From Roseiarcus sp049509635 (GTDB lineage Bacteria; Pseudomonadota; Alphaproteobacteria; Rhizobiales; Beijerinckiaceae), in contig JBEKZS010000098.1 of NCBI GenBank assembly GCA_049509635.1, forward strand, positions 1 to 21,615: 21,615 nucleotides of DNA, in the 5' to 3' direction. The notes under the pieces are model-generated. The model did not search any database. It saw only the letters and a program-made list of their open reading frames with translations, and was not told the DNA's origin. The translations under genes and the position numbers were made by a program. Every line of letters starts with the position of its first letter. Position 1 is the first letter of the stretch. This document shows positions 1-7,296 of the stretch, one piece after another.

Positions 1-6
1 GCTCAT
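1..6 (-). CDS. Possible 5' end of a gene running off the left edge
   Basis: On the minus strand an ATG followed by AGC lies at positions 6 to 1. A purine-rich GAAGGA sits about 10 bases upstream of it, which would serve as a ribosome binding site. Only two codons are inside the window, so no product can be named. If real, this gene follows the 2-oxoglutarate oxygenase gene on the same strand after a gap of about 260 bases. Confidence 0.2.
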
Positions 7-50
7 GGACTTGGGTTCCTTCGTGTTTTCAGGTCTGCACAGCCATGGAT

Positions 51-71
51 CGGCCGCCGGTCAGGCGGCCG
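51..71. terminator. GC-rich hairpin downstream of the 2OG oxygenase gene
   Basis: A perfect 8-bp inverted repeat (CGGCCGCC at 51-58, GGCGGCCG at 64-71) encloses a 5-base loop. It lies about 200 bases after the stop of the minus-strand oxygenase gene and could stop or pause its transcript. There is no T-tract on either side, so a classical intrinsic terminator is not shown; chance is possible in DNA this GC-rich. Confidence 0.3.
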
Positions 72-267
72 TGCGCGCCGGCTGGTCGGCGCGAATGTCT
101 TCGGTGTGTTCGAGGTCGACCGACAGGCGCACGCGGCGGGGCGAAAAGCCGGCCCCGGGTCGTCGAGCGAATCGGCGCCGCGGGCGCGCCGGCGCCGCCG
201 TGACGGGCGAGGGTCTCGCTGCCAGCCGATTGCGTCGCCATGTCCGAAGTCTCCCCTGCGCTCGACG

Positions 268-1344
268 TCAATAGGCGGAGGCGTGGGCCGGGCTCTGCTC
301 GACGGGATCGAGGAGATCGGCGTGATGGCGGCGCGCCACATCCGGGTGCGAGCGCAGGCGGGATTTGAGGTAGTTGCGCCCCGCCTCGCGAAACAGCGGG
401 TTGTCCGGGTCCTGGGTCAGGCCGCGCGCCTCGGCGGCGAGCGCGGGCGGCAGCGCCAGAACCGGCACGCGCGCGTCATGGCTGGCGCCGAGGAAGAACG
501 CGACCGACAGCCGATCGACGCCTGACGGCGGCGAAACCACGCGATGGACGTTGGCGCGCAGATAGCCGTTCGAGGCGAGCTCGAGGATCTCGCCGATATT
601 GACGACGAAACTGCCGGCGAGCGGCGGCGCCTCGATCCATCCGCGCTCGCCTTCGACCTGCAGCCCAGCCTGCCGGTCCTGCAGCAGCAAGGTGAGGAAG
701 CCGGAATCCTTGTGCGCGCCGACGCCCTGGTCGCCCTCGCCGGGCGCCCGGCCGGGATAGCGGATGATCTTGATCAGCGGGTTCGGCTCGGGCGTATGGA
801 TCGGCGCGAATGCGTCCTCGGGCTGCTCGAGCGCCGCCGCGAAAGCGCGCAGCACCCGGACGCCGAGCGCCGTGACCTCGCTCTGGTAGCGCAGCAGGAC
901 CGGCTTCAGCTCGGGCAGCGCGGGCGGCCACTGGTTGGGTCCCTGCAGCCGCGACCACGGCGGCGCGGCGGGGTCGACGGGATTTGCAGGCTTCTCCGGG
1001 CCGATGTCGACCTGTTCGCGCCAGTCCGGCCTGCCGCGCGTATGTTCGTAGCCGGCGCGATTGTAGCCGCGAAAATGCGGCGAATTGACCATCTCGATCG
1101 CGAGCTTGTCCTGCTCCGGCAGCCCGAAGAAGCGGCGCGACAACGACATTACCGCGTCGATCAGCGCCCCGTCGACGCCATGGCCGACGAGGTAGAAGAA
1201 GCCGGGCCCGCGCGCAGCGGCCCTCAGCTCGCCGAGAAACGCCGCGCGCGGCGCGGCGGCGGCGTCGAAACCGCGGAAATCGAGCACCGGCAGCGACTCG
1301 GGGGCCGCGCCCACGGTCTTGCGCGCGTCTGTGACTGCCGACAT
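268..1344 (-). CDS. 2-oxoglutarate/Fe(II)-dependent oxygenase, isopenicillin N synthase-like
   Basis: This 358-residue cytoplasmic enzyme belongs to the isopenicillin N synthase-like 2-oxoglutarate/Fe(II) oxygenases. It has an N-terminal DIOX_N-type domain (about residues 18-130, with the GFFYLVGHG segment) and a C-terminal double-stranded beta-helix domain (about 190-290). The iron ligands are visible as HKD (H211, D213) and a distal H267 in NVHRVV. The 2-oxoglutarate-binding RLS (R278, S280) follows at the usual distance. The start at 1344 (MSAVTD) is chosen because GAGG lies just upstream; a start at 1398 would add 18 residues without homology-like sequence. The gene is divergent from the SfnB/DszA-like operon and shares its promoter region, which suggests a joint role, perhaps oxygenolytic release of sulfur or another heteroatom from an organic substrate. 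The substrate cannot be read from the sequence. Confidence 0.9.
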   Translation of the reverse strand: MSAVTDARKTVGAAPESLPVLDFRGFDAAAAPRAAFLGELRAAARGPGFFYLVGHGVDGALIDAVMSLSRRFFGLPEQDKLAIEMVNSPHFRGYNRAGYEHTRGRPDWREQVDIGPEKPANPVDPAAPPWSRLQGPNQWPPALPELKPVLLRYQSEVTALGVRVLRAFAAALEQPEDAFAPIHTPEPNPLIKIIRYPGRAPGEGDQGVGAHKDSGFLTLLLQDRQAGLQVEGERGWIEAPPLAGSFVVNIGEILELASNGYLRANVHRVVSPPSGVDRLSVAFFLGASHDARVPVLALPPALAAEARGLTQDPDNPLFREAGRNYLKSRLRSHPDVARRHHADLLDPVEQSPAHASAY

Positions 1345-1400
1345 GCCCCTCGTCCCGTCCATGATCGCCGCCGGTTCGCGGCGACGGACGGGAGACAATC

Positions 1401-1414
1401 ATGTCTCGAAACAT
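1401..1414. promoter_or_regulatory. Inverted repeat in divergent promoter region (possible operator)
   Basis: ATGTCTCGAAACAT reads as an imperfect palindrome: 12 of 14 positions are symmetric around TCGA. It lies 57 bases upstream of the oxygenase start and 80 bases upstream of the first SfnB-like start, where a repressor or activator controlling both directions would bind. No regulator gene is adjacent, so the factor is unknown. Confidence 0.35.
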
Positions 1415-1494
1415 CAGTCAACTAATTTGATAGACATAATTATGTGAGTCGGTATGATCGCCGCAAAGCAACCCTCCGCCATCCGGAGCCTCAT
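1415..1494. promoter_or_regulatory. AT-rich divergent promoter region with 12-bp palindrome
   Basis: The stretch around 1420-1446 is strikingly AT-rich for this genome and separates the oxygenase gene from the monooxygenase operon. It contains the perfect 12-bp palindrome ACATAATTATGT at 1434-1445. On the minus strand a TTGACT (plus-strand 1416-1421) could be a -35 element for the oxygenase. I cannot assign a convincing -10/-35 pair for the rightward operon. A GGAG at 1485-1488 serves as ribosome binding site for the ATG at 1495. Confidence 0.45.
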
Positions 1495-2736
1495 ATGACC
1501 GTCAATGTCGCCACGCCGGAATTGCCCGCCGATCCGCCGGCCTTCGATCGCGACCCGGACGCCCATGTGATCCGTTCCGACGCCGAAGCGATCGAGATCG
1601 CCCGGGCGCTCGCCGCCGAATTCGCCGTCGGCGCGGCCAGGCGCGATCGCGAGCGCATCCTGCCGGCCGCCGAACTCGATCGGTTCTCCGGCAGCGGGCT
1701 GTGGGGCGTCACCGTGCCCAAGGCCTACGGCGGCGCCGGCGTCTCGTTCGCCACGCTCGCCGAAGCGATCGCGCTGATCTCGGCCGCCGATCCCTCGATC
1801 GGCCAGATCCCGCAGAACCACCTCGCCGCGCTCGACGCGATTCGGGTCACCGCCTCGGAGGATCAGAAGAAGCTCTGGTTCGGCCGCGTGCTGAAGGGCT
1901 ATCGGCTCGGCAACGCCTTCTCCGAGGCGAAGAGCAGGCATGTCGGCGCCTTCGAGACGACGCTGACGCCCGACGGCGACGGCTATGTCGTGACCGGCGA
2001 GAAATTCTATGCGACGGGCGCGCTGTTCGCCCATTTCATCCACATCGGCGCGGTCGCGCCCGACGGCAAGGTGCGGCTCGCGATCGTGCCGCGCGACGCG
2101 CCGGGCCTCGCGATCGTCGACAATTGGTCGAGCTTCGGCCAGCGCACCACCGCCAGCGGCAACGTCTTCCTCGATCATGTGCGGGTCGGGCCGGAGGGCG
2201 TCATCCCCGCCTATCTCGGCGGCGAGAAGCCGTCGTCGAACGGCGCGGTGTCGCAGATCATCCAGGCCGCGGTCGACGCCGGCATTGCCCGCGGCGCGAT
2301 CGACGACACCATCGCCTTCGTGCGCCGATACACGCGCCCGTGGATCGACAGCGGCCAGGAGCGCGGATCGGACGACGTCTTCACCATCGCGCAGATCGGC
2401 GAGCTCGAGATCAGGCTGCACGCGGCCGAGGCCCTGCTCGAGAAGGCGGGCCGCGCGATCGATTCGATCCTCGACGACCCGACCGACGAAAGCGTCGGCG
2501 CGGTCGCGGTCGCGGTCGCCAAGGCGAAGATCCTCACCACCGAAATCGCGATCCTCGCCGCCAACAAGCTGCACGAACTCGCCGGCACGCGCTCGACGCT
2601 CGCCGAGTTCAACCTCGACCGCCACTGGCGCAACGCGCGCACCCATACGCTGCACGATCCCGTGCGCTGGAAATATTTCCACGTCGGCAACCACGCCCTC
2701 AACGGCGTCAATCCGCCGCGCCACGCCTGGAGCTGA
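1495..2736 (+). CDS. SfnB/DszC-like acyl-CoA dehydrogenase-fold flavin oxidoreductase (copy 1)
   Basis: This 413-residue protein has the acyl-CoA dehydrogenase fold and matches the sulfur-acquisition oxidoreductase SfnB / dibenzothiophene monooxygenase DszC group. These enzymes use reduced flavin and oxygen rather than acyl-CoA. Supporting segments are the N-terminal helical domain (about 25-125, with TVPKAYGG and IGQIPQNH), the middle beta domain (about 130-240, with GEKFYATGALFA and WSSFGQRTTASG) and the C-terminal helical domain with the HWRNARTHTLHDPVRWKY signature at 378-394. Length is normal for the family. The ATG at 1495 has a GGAG ribosome site; an in-frame GTG at 1444 lies inside the promoter palindrome and is rejected. 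It is the first gene of a four-gene operon and has a full-length paralogue immediately downstream. The role is inferred as oxygenation of an organosulfur or similar substrate; the exact substrate is unknown. Confidence 0.9.
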   Translation: MTVNVATPELPADPPAFDRDPDAHVIRSDAEAIEIARALAAEFAVGAARRDRERILPAAELDRFSGSGLWGVTVPKAYGGAGVSFATLAEAIALISAADPSIGQIPQNHLAALDAIRVTASEDQKKLWFGRVLKGYRLGNAFSEAKSRHVGAFETTLTPDGDGYVVTGEKFYATGALFAHFIHIGAVAPDGKVRLAIVPRDAPGLAIVDNWSSFGQRTTASGNVFLDHVRVGPEGVIPAYLGGEKPSSNGAVSQIIQAAVDAGIARGAIDDTIAFVRRYTRPWIDSGQERGSDDVFTIAQIGELEIRLHAAEALLEKAGRAIDSILDDPTDESVGAVAVAVAKAKILTTEIAILAANKLHELAGTRSTLAEFNLDRHWRNARTHTLHDPVRWKYFHVGNHALNGVNPPRHAWS

Positions 2737-2779
2737 ACGTCCGGCCGCTGTCCCTCATGTTCGAAACAGGATGCCTGCC

Positions 2780-4030
2780 ATGTCGGTGAACTCGTCTGCG
2801 CTCGCGCGCGAACCTCTGGTCGAATTCGAGGGTCCGCCGCTGCGTCGCCGCCACGCGCGGGTGATCCGCGACGAGGCGGAGGCGATCGCGGTCGCCCGGC
2901 GGCTCGCCGACGAGATCGCCGCCGATTCCGTCGCCCGCGACCGCGAGCGCCGGCTGCCCTACCTCGAGCTCGACCTGCTGTCCGACGCCGGCCTGCTCGC
3001 GATCACCGTGCCGCAAACCTACGGCGGCGCGGCGGTCGGCGCCGGCGCGCTCGCCGAGGTCGTCGCGATCCTGTCGGCCGCCGACGGCTCGATCGGCCAG
3101 ATCCCGCAGAACCATTTCTTCATGCTCGAAGCCTTGCGGCTGCAGGGCACGGAGGAACAGAAGCGCTTTTTCTACGCCCGCATTCTGGCGGGCGAACGGA
3201 TCGGCAATGCGCTTTCCGAACTCGGCACCAAGACCGCGCAGGATCACGGCACGCGGATCGCGCGCGACGGCGCGGGCCTGAAGATCAACGGCCGGAAATT
3301 CTATTCGACCGGCGTGCTGTTCGCCGACTGGATCGCGGTGGTCGGCAACGACGACGCCAATGTCTCGACCATCGCCTTCGTGCCGAAAGACGCCAAGGGC
3401 GTCACGGTCGTCGACGACTGGGCCGGCTTCGGCCAGCGGGTGACGGGTTCGGGAACCACGCTGTTCGAGGACGTCGCGGTCGACTCCTTCGCGACCCTGT
3501 CGCTGCGCGCCGTGTTCGAACGGCCGACTTCGATGGGCCCGCTCGCCCAGATCATGCACGCCGCGGTCGAAGCGGGCATCGCGCGCGCCGCGCTCGCCGA
3601 GACGATCGGCTTCGTCAGAAGCCGGGCGCGGCCCTGGAAGGACGCCGGCGTCGACCACGCCCGTGACGATCCCTACACGATCGCGCAGGTCGGCGAGATG
3701 GCGCTGAGGGTCGCCGCGTCGGACGCCCTGCTCGAACGCGCCGGCCGGTTCGTCGACGCCGCCGCCGCCGATCCGACCGCCGAGTCGGTCGCCGCCGCGT
3801 CGGTCGCGGTCGCCGAAGCCAAGGCGGCTTCGACCGAGGCCTCGCTGCATGTCGCCAGCAAGCTGATCGAACTCGCCGGGTCGCGCGCGACGCTCGCCGA
3901 ATTCGGCCTCGACCGCTACTGGCGCAACGCGCGCACCCACACCGTCCACGATCCCGTGCGCTGGAAGTACAATGCGATCGGCAACTACTGGCTGAACGGC
4001 GTCGACCCGCCGCGGCACGGCGCGATCTGA
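2780..4030 (+). CDS. SfnB/DszC-like acyl-CoA dehydrogenase-fold flavin oxidoreductase (copy 2)
   Basis: This 416-residue protein is a second SfnB-family oxidoreductase, colinear with copy 1 along its whole length. It shows the same markers: SIGQIPQNHFF near residue 105, GRKFYSTGVLFADW near 171, WAGFGQRVTGSG in the middle domain and RYWRNARTHTVHDPVRWKY near the C-terminus. The two copies differ in the flavin/substrate loop (copy 1 SEAKSRHVG, copy 2 SELGTKTAQ). Copy 2 is closer to the SELGTK pattern that I associate with classical SfnB proteins. The start at 2780 is preferred because AGGA lies 8 bases upstream; the in-frame ATG at 2771 overlaps that site. The gap to copy 1 is 43 bases and the next gene starts 5 bases after this stop, so co-transcription is likely. 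Confidence 0.9.
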   Translation: MSVNSSALAREPLVEFEGPPLRRRHARVIRDEAEAIAVARRLADEIAADSVARDRERRLPYLELDLLSDAGLLAITVPQTYGGAAVGAGALAEVVAILSAADGSIGQIPQNHFFMLEALRLQGTEEQKRFFYARILAGERIGNALSELGTKTAQDHGTRIARDGAGLKINGRKFYSTGVLFADWIAVVGNDDANVSTIAFVPKDAKGVTVVDDWAGFGQRVTGSGTTLFEDVAVDSFATLSLRAVFERPTSMGPLAQIMHAAVEAGIARAALAETIGFVRSRARPWKDAGVDHARDDPYTIAQVGEMALRVAASDALLERAGRFVDAAAADPTAESVAAASVAVAEAKAASTEASLHVASKLIELAGSRATLAEFGLDRYWRNARTHTVHDPVRWKYNAIGNYWLNGVDPPRHGAI

Positions 4031-4035
4031 CGGCG

Positions 4036-5436
4036 ATGGCGCGCGAGATCCGGTTCAACGCCTTCGACATGAATTGCGTCGGGCACCAGTCGCCCGGCCT
4101 GTGGGCGCATCCGCGCGATCGCTCCTGGCAGTACAAGGATCTCGAATACTGGGCCGAACTCGCCCAACTGCTCGAGCGCGGCCGTTTCGACGGGCTGTTC
4201 ATCGCCGACGTGCTCGGCGTCTACGACGTCTATCGCGGCAATCTCGACGCGGCGCTGCGCAATGGCGCGCAGATCCCGGTCAACGATCCGCTCCAGCTCG
4301 TGCCCGCGATGGCGATGGTGACGAAACATCTCGGCTTCGGGCTCACCGCCTCGCTGTCGTTCGAGCATCCCTATACTTTCGCCCGCCGGCTCTCGACCCT
4401 CGACCACCTCACCAAGGGCCGCGCCGGCTGGAACATCGTGACCTCCTATCTCGACAGCGGCGCCCGCAACATCGGCCTTGCCGGCCAGACCGGCCACGAC
4501 GACCGCTACGACGTCGCCGACGAATATCTGGAGGTGTGCTACAAGCTGTGGGAGGGAAGCTGGGCCGACGACGCCGTGCTGCGCGACCGCGACCGGCGGA
4601 TTTTCACCGATCCGGCCAAGGTGCGCCCGATCGCCCACGAGGGGCGCCACTACAGGGTTCCTGGCGTCCATCTGTGCGAGCCCTCGCCCCAGCGCACGCC
4701 GGTGCTCTATCAGGCGGGCGCTTCGAGCCGCGGCCAGCGCTTCGCCGGCGAGCACGCCGAATGCGTGTTCGTGGCGACCCCGTCAAAGACCGTCCTGACC
4801 AAGACGGTGGCGGCGATCCGCCGCAGCGTCGCCGCCGCCGGCCGCGATCCCGGCGGCGTGCTCATCTTCAATCTGCAGACGGTCGTCGTCGACGCGACCG
4901 ACGCCAAAGCGAAGGCGAAGCTCGACGATTACCGGCGCTATATCGATCTCGACGGCGCGCTCGCGCTGGGCTCGGGCTGGATGGGGATCGACTTCGGCGC
5001 CTATCGGCTCGACGAGCCGTTGCGCCACATCAAGACCAATGCGGTGCAATCCTCGGTCGACGCCTTTTCGAGCGCGGATCCCGACAAGGTGTGGACGGTG
5101 CGCGAGCTCGGCGAATGGATCGGGATCGGCGGGCTCGGACCGGTGTTCGTCGGCGGGCCGCAGACGGTCGCCGACCTCCTCGAGGAATGGGTGCGCGACA
5201 CCGACGTCGACGGTTTCAACCTCGCCTATGCGGTGACCCACGAGACCTTCGCCGACATCGTCGACCACCTCGTCCCCGAGCTCCAGAAGCGCGGCGTCTA
5301 CAAGACGGACTATGCGCCGGGCACGCTGCGCGAAAAGCTGTTCGGCGCCGGACCGCGGCTGCCGGCGTCGCATCCCGGCGCCCGCCATCGCGACCTCGCC
5401 CCGGCCGACGGCGCCGCCCGGACGGCGGCCGAATAG
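4036..5436 (+). CDS. NtaA/SnaA/DszA-family FMNH2-dependent monooxygenase (copy 1)
   Basis: This 466-residue protein is a luciferase-like flavin monooxygenase of the NtaA/SnaA/DszA group, which also includes the EDTA monooxygenase EmoA and the dimethylsulfide monooxygenase DmoA. The group uses FMNH2 supplied by a separate reductase. Family segments in order are FNAFDMNCVGHQSPGLW at the N-terminus, the FDGLFIADVLGVYDVY strand (51-66), GRAGWNIVTSYLDSGARN (128-145), WEGSWADDAV (172-181), the EPSPQRTPVLYQAGASS segment and the C-terminal YAPGTLREKLFG. The canonical ARN motif after the DS pair is intact, with N145. It starts 5 bases after the SfnB-like copy 2, and its paralogue follows after 3 bases. 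The substrate is unknown; a sulfone, sulfide, sulfonate or aminopolycarboxylate would fit the family. Confidence 0.92.
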   Translation: MAREIRFNAFDMNCVGHQSPGLWAHPRDRSWQYKDLEYWAELAQLLERGRFDGLFIADVLGVYDVYRGNLDAALRNGAQIPVNDPLQLVPAMAMVTKHLGFGLTASLSFEHPYTFARRLSTLDHLTKGRAGWNIVTSYLDSGARNIGLAGQTGHDDRYDVADEYLEVCYKLWEGSWADDAVLRDRDRRIFTDPAKVRPIAHEGRHYRVPGVHLCEPSPQRTPVLYQAGASSRGQRFAGEHAECVFVATPSKTVLTKTVAAIRRSVAAAGRDPGGVLIFNLQTVVVDATDAKAKAKLDDYRRYIDLDGALALGSGWMGIDFGAYRLDEPLRHIKTNAVQSSVDAFSSADPDKVWTVRELGEWIGIGGLGPVFVGGPQTVADLLEEWVRDTDVDGFNLAYAVTHETFADIVDHLVPELQKRGVYKTDYAPGTLREKLFGAGPRLPASHPGARHRDLAPADGAARTAAE

Positions 5437-5439
5437 ATC

Positions 5440-6819
5440 ATGGGCCGCCAGATCCGCCTCAACGCCTTCGAGATGAACTGCCCCGCCCATCAGTCGCCGG
5501 GCCTGTGGCGCCATCCGCGCGACCGCTCGCGCGAGTACAAGCGGCTCGGCTACTGGATCGAGCTCGCTCGGATCCTCGAGCGCGGCCTGTTCGACGGCCT
5601 GTTTCTCGCCGATGTGCTCGGCGTCTACGACGTCTACGGCGGCGACGCGCGGGCCGCGCTCGCCCATGGCGCGCAGGTCCCGGTCAACGACCCGCTGCTG
5701 CTCGTGCCCGCGATGGCGGCGGCGACCCGCCACCTCGGCTTCGGCGTGACGGTGAACCTGTCCTATGAGCCGCCCTACGGCTTTGCCCGGCGGATGACGA
5801 CGCTCGACCACCTCACCGACGGCCGGATCGGCTGGAACATCGTCACCGGCTATCTCGACAGCGCCGCCAGGGGCGCCGGGCGCGAGCGTCAGACCGCCCA
5901 CGACGACCGCTACGCGCTCGCCGAGGACTATATGGAAGTCGTCTATCGGCTGTGGGAAGGAAGCTGGGCCGACGACGCGGTGAAGGCCGACCGCGCGTCC
6001 GGACTCTTCACCGATCCCGACCGGGTCCGCAAGGTGACGCATCAGGGCGCCCATTTCCGCATCGACGCGGTTCATCTCAGCGAGCCCTCGCCGCAGCGCA
6101 CGCCGGTGCTCTATCAGGCCGGCACGTCGCCCGCCGGCCGCGGCTTCGCCGGCCGTCATGCCGAATGCGTGTTCATCTCCGGGCCCTCGAAGGCGGTCAT
6201 CGCGCCCCGCGTCGCGGCGGTTCGCCAGGCGGCGGCCGCGCAGGGCCGCGACCCGCGCAGCGTCCTCGTGTTCGCGCTGCTGACGGCGATCGTCGCGCCG
6301 ACCGATCGGGAGGCGCGCGAGAAGCTCGCCGACTACCGGCGCCATGCGGATTTCGAAGGCGCGCTGACGCTGATGTCCGGCTGGACCGGAATCGATTTTT
6401 CGATGCTCGATCCCGACGCGATCGTGCAGCATGTGGAAAACGAGGCGGGCCGCACGGCGCTCGAGAACATCACCCGCGCCGATCCCGGCCGGCGATGGAC
6501 GGTGCGCGAGGTCGCCGAGCATGTCTGCATCGGCGGGATCGGCCCGGTGATCGTCGGCTCGCCCGCCGTCGTCGCCGACGAACTGGAATCCTGGATCGAG
6601 GCGACCGACGTCGATGGATTCAACCTCGCCTTCGCGGTGCGGCCGGAGACGTTCGTCGATGTCGCCGATCTGCTGGTGCCGGAACTGCAGCGGCGCGGCC
6701 GCTACAAGACCGCCTATGAGCCCGGCACGCTGAGGGAAAAGTTGTTCGGCGGCGGCCCGCGGCTGCGGCCGCCGCATTTCGGCGCCCAATTCGGTTTCGC
6801 GCGCCGGACTCCGGCGTGA
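5440..6819 (+). CDS. NtaA/SnaA/DszA-family FMNH2-dependent monooxygenase (copy 2)
   Basis: This 459-residue protein is a second NtaA/SnaA/DszA-family monooxygenase, colinear with copy 1 from LNAFEMNCPAHQSPGLW at the N-terminus to YEPGTLREKLFGGGPRL at the C-terminus. The loop after GWNIVTGYLDSAAR differs clearly. Copy 1 has RNIGLAG, as expected for the family, whereas copy 2 has RGAGRER, so the usual Asn at position 145 is Gly. This suggests a changed substrate or flavin contact after duplication. The ATG at 5440 lies 3 bases after the copy 1 stop; no strong ribosome site is visible, which suggests translational coupling. It is the last gene of the operon. An FMN reductase partner is not encoded in the window. 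Confidence 0.9.
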   Translation: MGRQIRLNAFEMNCPAHQSPGLWRHPRDRSREYKRLGYWIELARILERGLFDGLFLADVLGVYDVYGGDARAALAHGAQVPVNDPLLLVPAMAAATRHLGFGVTVNLSYEPPYGFARRMTTLDHLTDGRIGWNIVTGYLDSAARGAGRERQTAHDDRYALAEDYMEVVYRLWEGSWADDAVKADRASGLFTDPDRVRKVTHQGAHFRIDAVHLSEPSPQRTPVLYQAGTSPAGRGFAGRHAECVFISGPSKAVIAPRVAAVRQAAAAQGRDPRSVLVFALLTAIVAPTDREAREKLADYRRHADFEGALTLMSGWTGIDFSMLDPDAIVQHVENEAGRTALENITRADPGRRWTVREVAEHVCIGGIGPVIVGSPAVVADELESWIEATDVDGFNLAFAVRPETFVDVADLLVPELQRRGRYKTAYEPGTLREKLFGGGPRLRPPHFGAQFGFARRTPA

Positions 6820-6834
6820 CGCCGCGCGTCGCCC

Positions 6835-6881
6835 GGGTGATTATTTGATACATTCTATAGACTGAATCGTATTATTCACCC
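6835..6881 (+). promoter_or_regulatory. AT-rich promoter region with imperfect inverted repeat, upstream of His-rich protein gene
   Basis: GGGTGA (6835-6840) and TCACCC (6876-6881) form the outer arms of an imperfect inverted repeat, and inner parts (ATACATTC / GAATCGTAT) are also roughly complementary. Inside it a TTGATA (6845-6850) and TATTAT (6870-6875) could be -35 and -10 boxes, with a long 19-base spacer. The segment shares the 8-mer ATTTGATA with the divergent promoter region near 1425. It could also include the transcript end of the preceding operon. Confidence 0.4.
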
Positions 6882-6945
6882 TGCGTTCATCCACGGGGTG
6901 GGATCAAGGGTCGGCCGAATTCAGATCGGCAAATGGGGAGAAGTC

Positions 6946-7167
6946 ATGATCAACAAACTCATCCTGGCCGCGGCGTTGACCGTGGCGGCGGTCGCCGCGC
7001 CATGCGTCGCGCACGCCGACGACGCGCCGCCGACGCCAAAGCCGGAGGTTCATCATCACTGGCGCCATCATCATCACTGGCATCATTGGCATCATTGGCA
7101 TCACCATCACTGGCGTCACCACCACCTGCATCCCGAAGCGACCCCGCCGGCGGCCAACAAGACCTGA
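6946..7167 (+). CDS. Small secreted His/Trp-rich protein, probably metal binding
   Basis: This 73-residue protein has a Sec signal peptide (hydrophobic residues 5-19, likely cleavage after AHA at 24). The mature part is dominated by a His/Trp tract at residues 36-62: 19 His and 5 Trp, arranged as runs of two to four His separated by Trp, with two Arg. It ends in a short Pro/Ala-rich tail. The start is well supported by GGGGAGAAG just upstream of ATG 6946. His-rich periplasmic proteins commonly bind Ni, Zn, Cu or Co, so a metal buffer or chaperone is likely; this is inference from composition only. Cys20 lies within the signal sequence but is preceded by Pro, so it is not a good lipobox. The DNA of the tract contains repeats of CATCATTGG-type units, so its length may vary between strains. 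Confidence 0.8.
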   Translation: MINKLILAAALTVAAVAAPCVAHADDAPPTPKPEVHHHWRHHHHWHHWHHWHHHHWRHHHLHPEATPPAANKT

Positions 7168-7221
7168 GGCTCGGATCGACGCGCCTCCCGACCGCGCGCC
7201 GTACTTGCTTCGACGCTCGCA

Positions 7222-7240
7222 ACGCCGGGCTTCCCGGCGT
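7222..7240. terminator. Hairpin between convergent genes
   Basis: ACGCCGGG (7222-7229) and CCCGGCGT (7233-7240) form a perfect 8-bp stem with a 3-base loop. It lies between the stop of the His-rich protein gene and the convergent stop of the dehydrogenase gene, the expected place for a bidirectional terminator. No T-tract follows on either strand. Confidence 0.45.
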
Positions 7241-7296
7241 CTCCGGCGGCGGACGGCGCGCGGTCTCCCGATCCCTGCTTGCCGGGGGCGGATGAT

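Noticed and set aside
1444..1494. GTG start 17 codons upstream for the first SfnB-like protein
   Set aside because: It lies within the promoter palindrome and has no ribosome site. The ATG at 1495 has a GGAG site.
1414..4018. Two 436-codon minus-strand frames opposite the SfnB-like genes
   Set aside because: These are antisense mirrors of two paralogous genes, so they look alike for that reason only. They have no recognisable domain.
4783..6789. Long open frame on the minus strand opposite the DszA-like genes
   Set aside because: Its Arg/Asp/Gly-rich composition is the usual antisense shadow of GC-rich genes. The plus-strand genes show clear family motifs.
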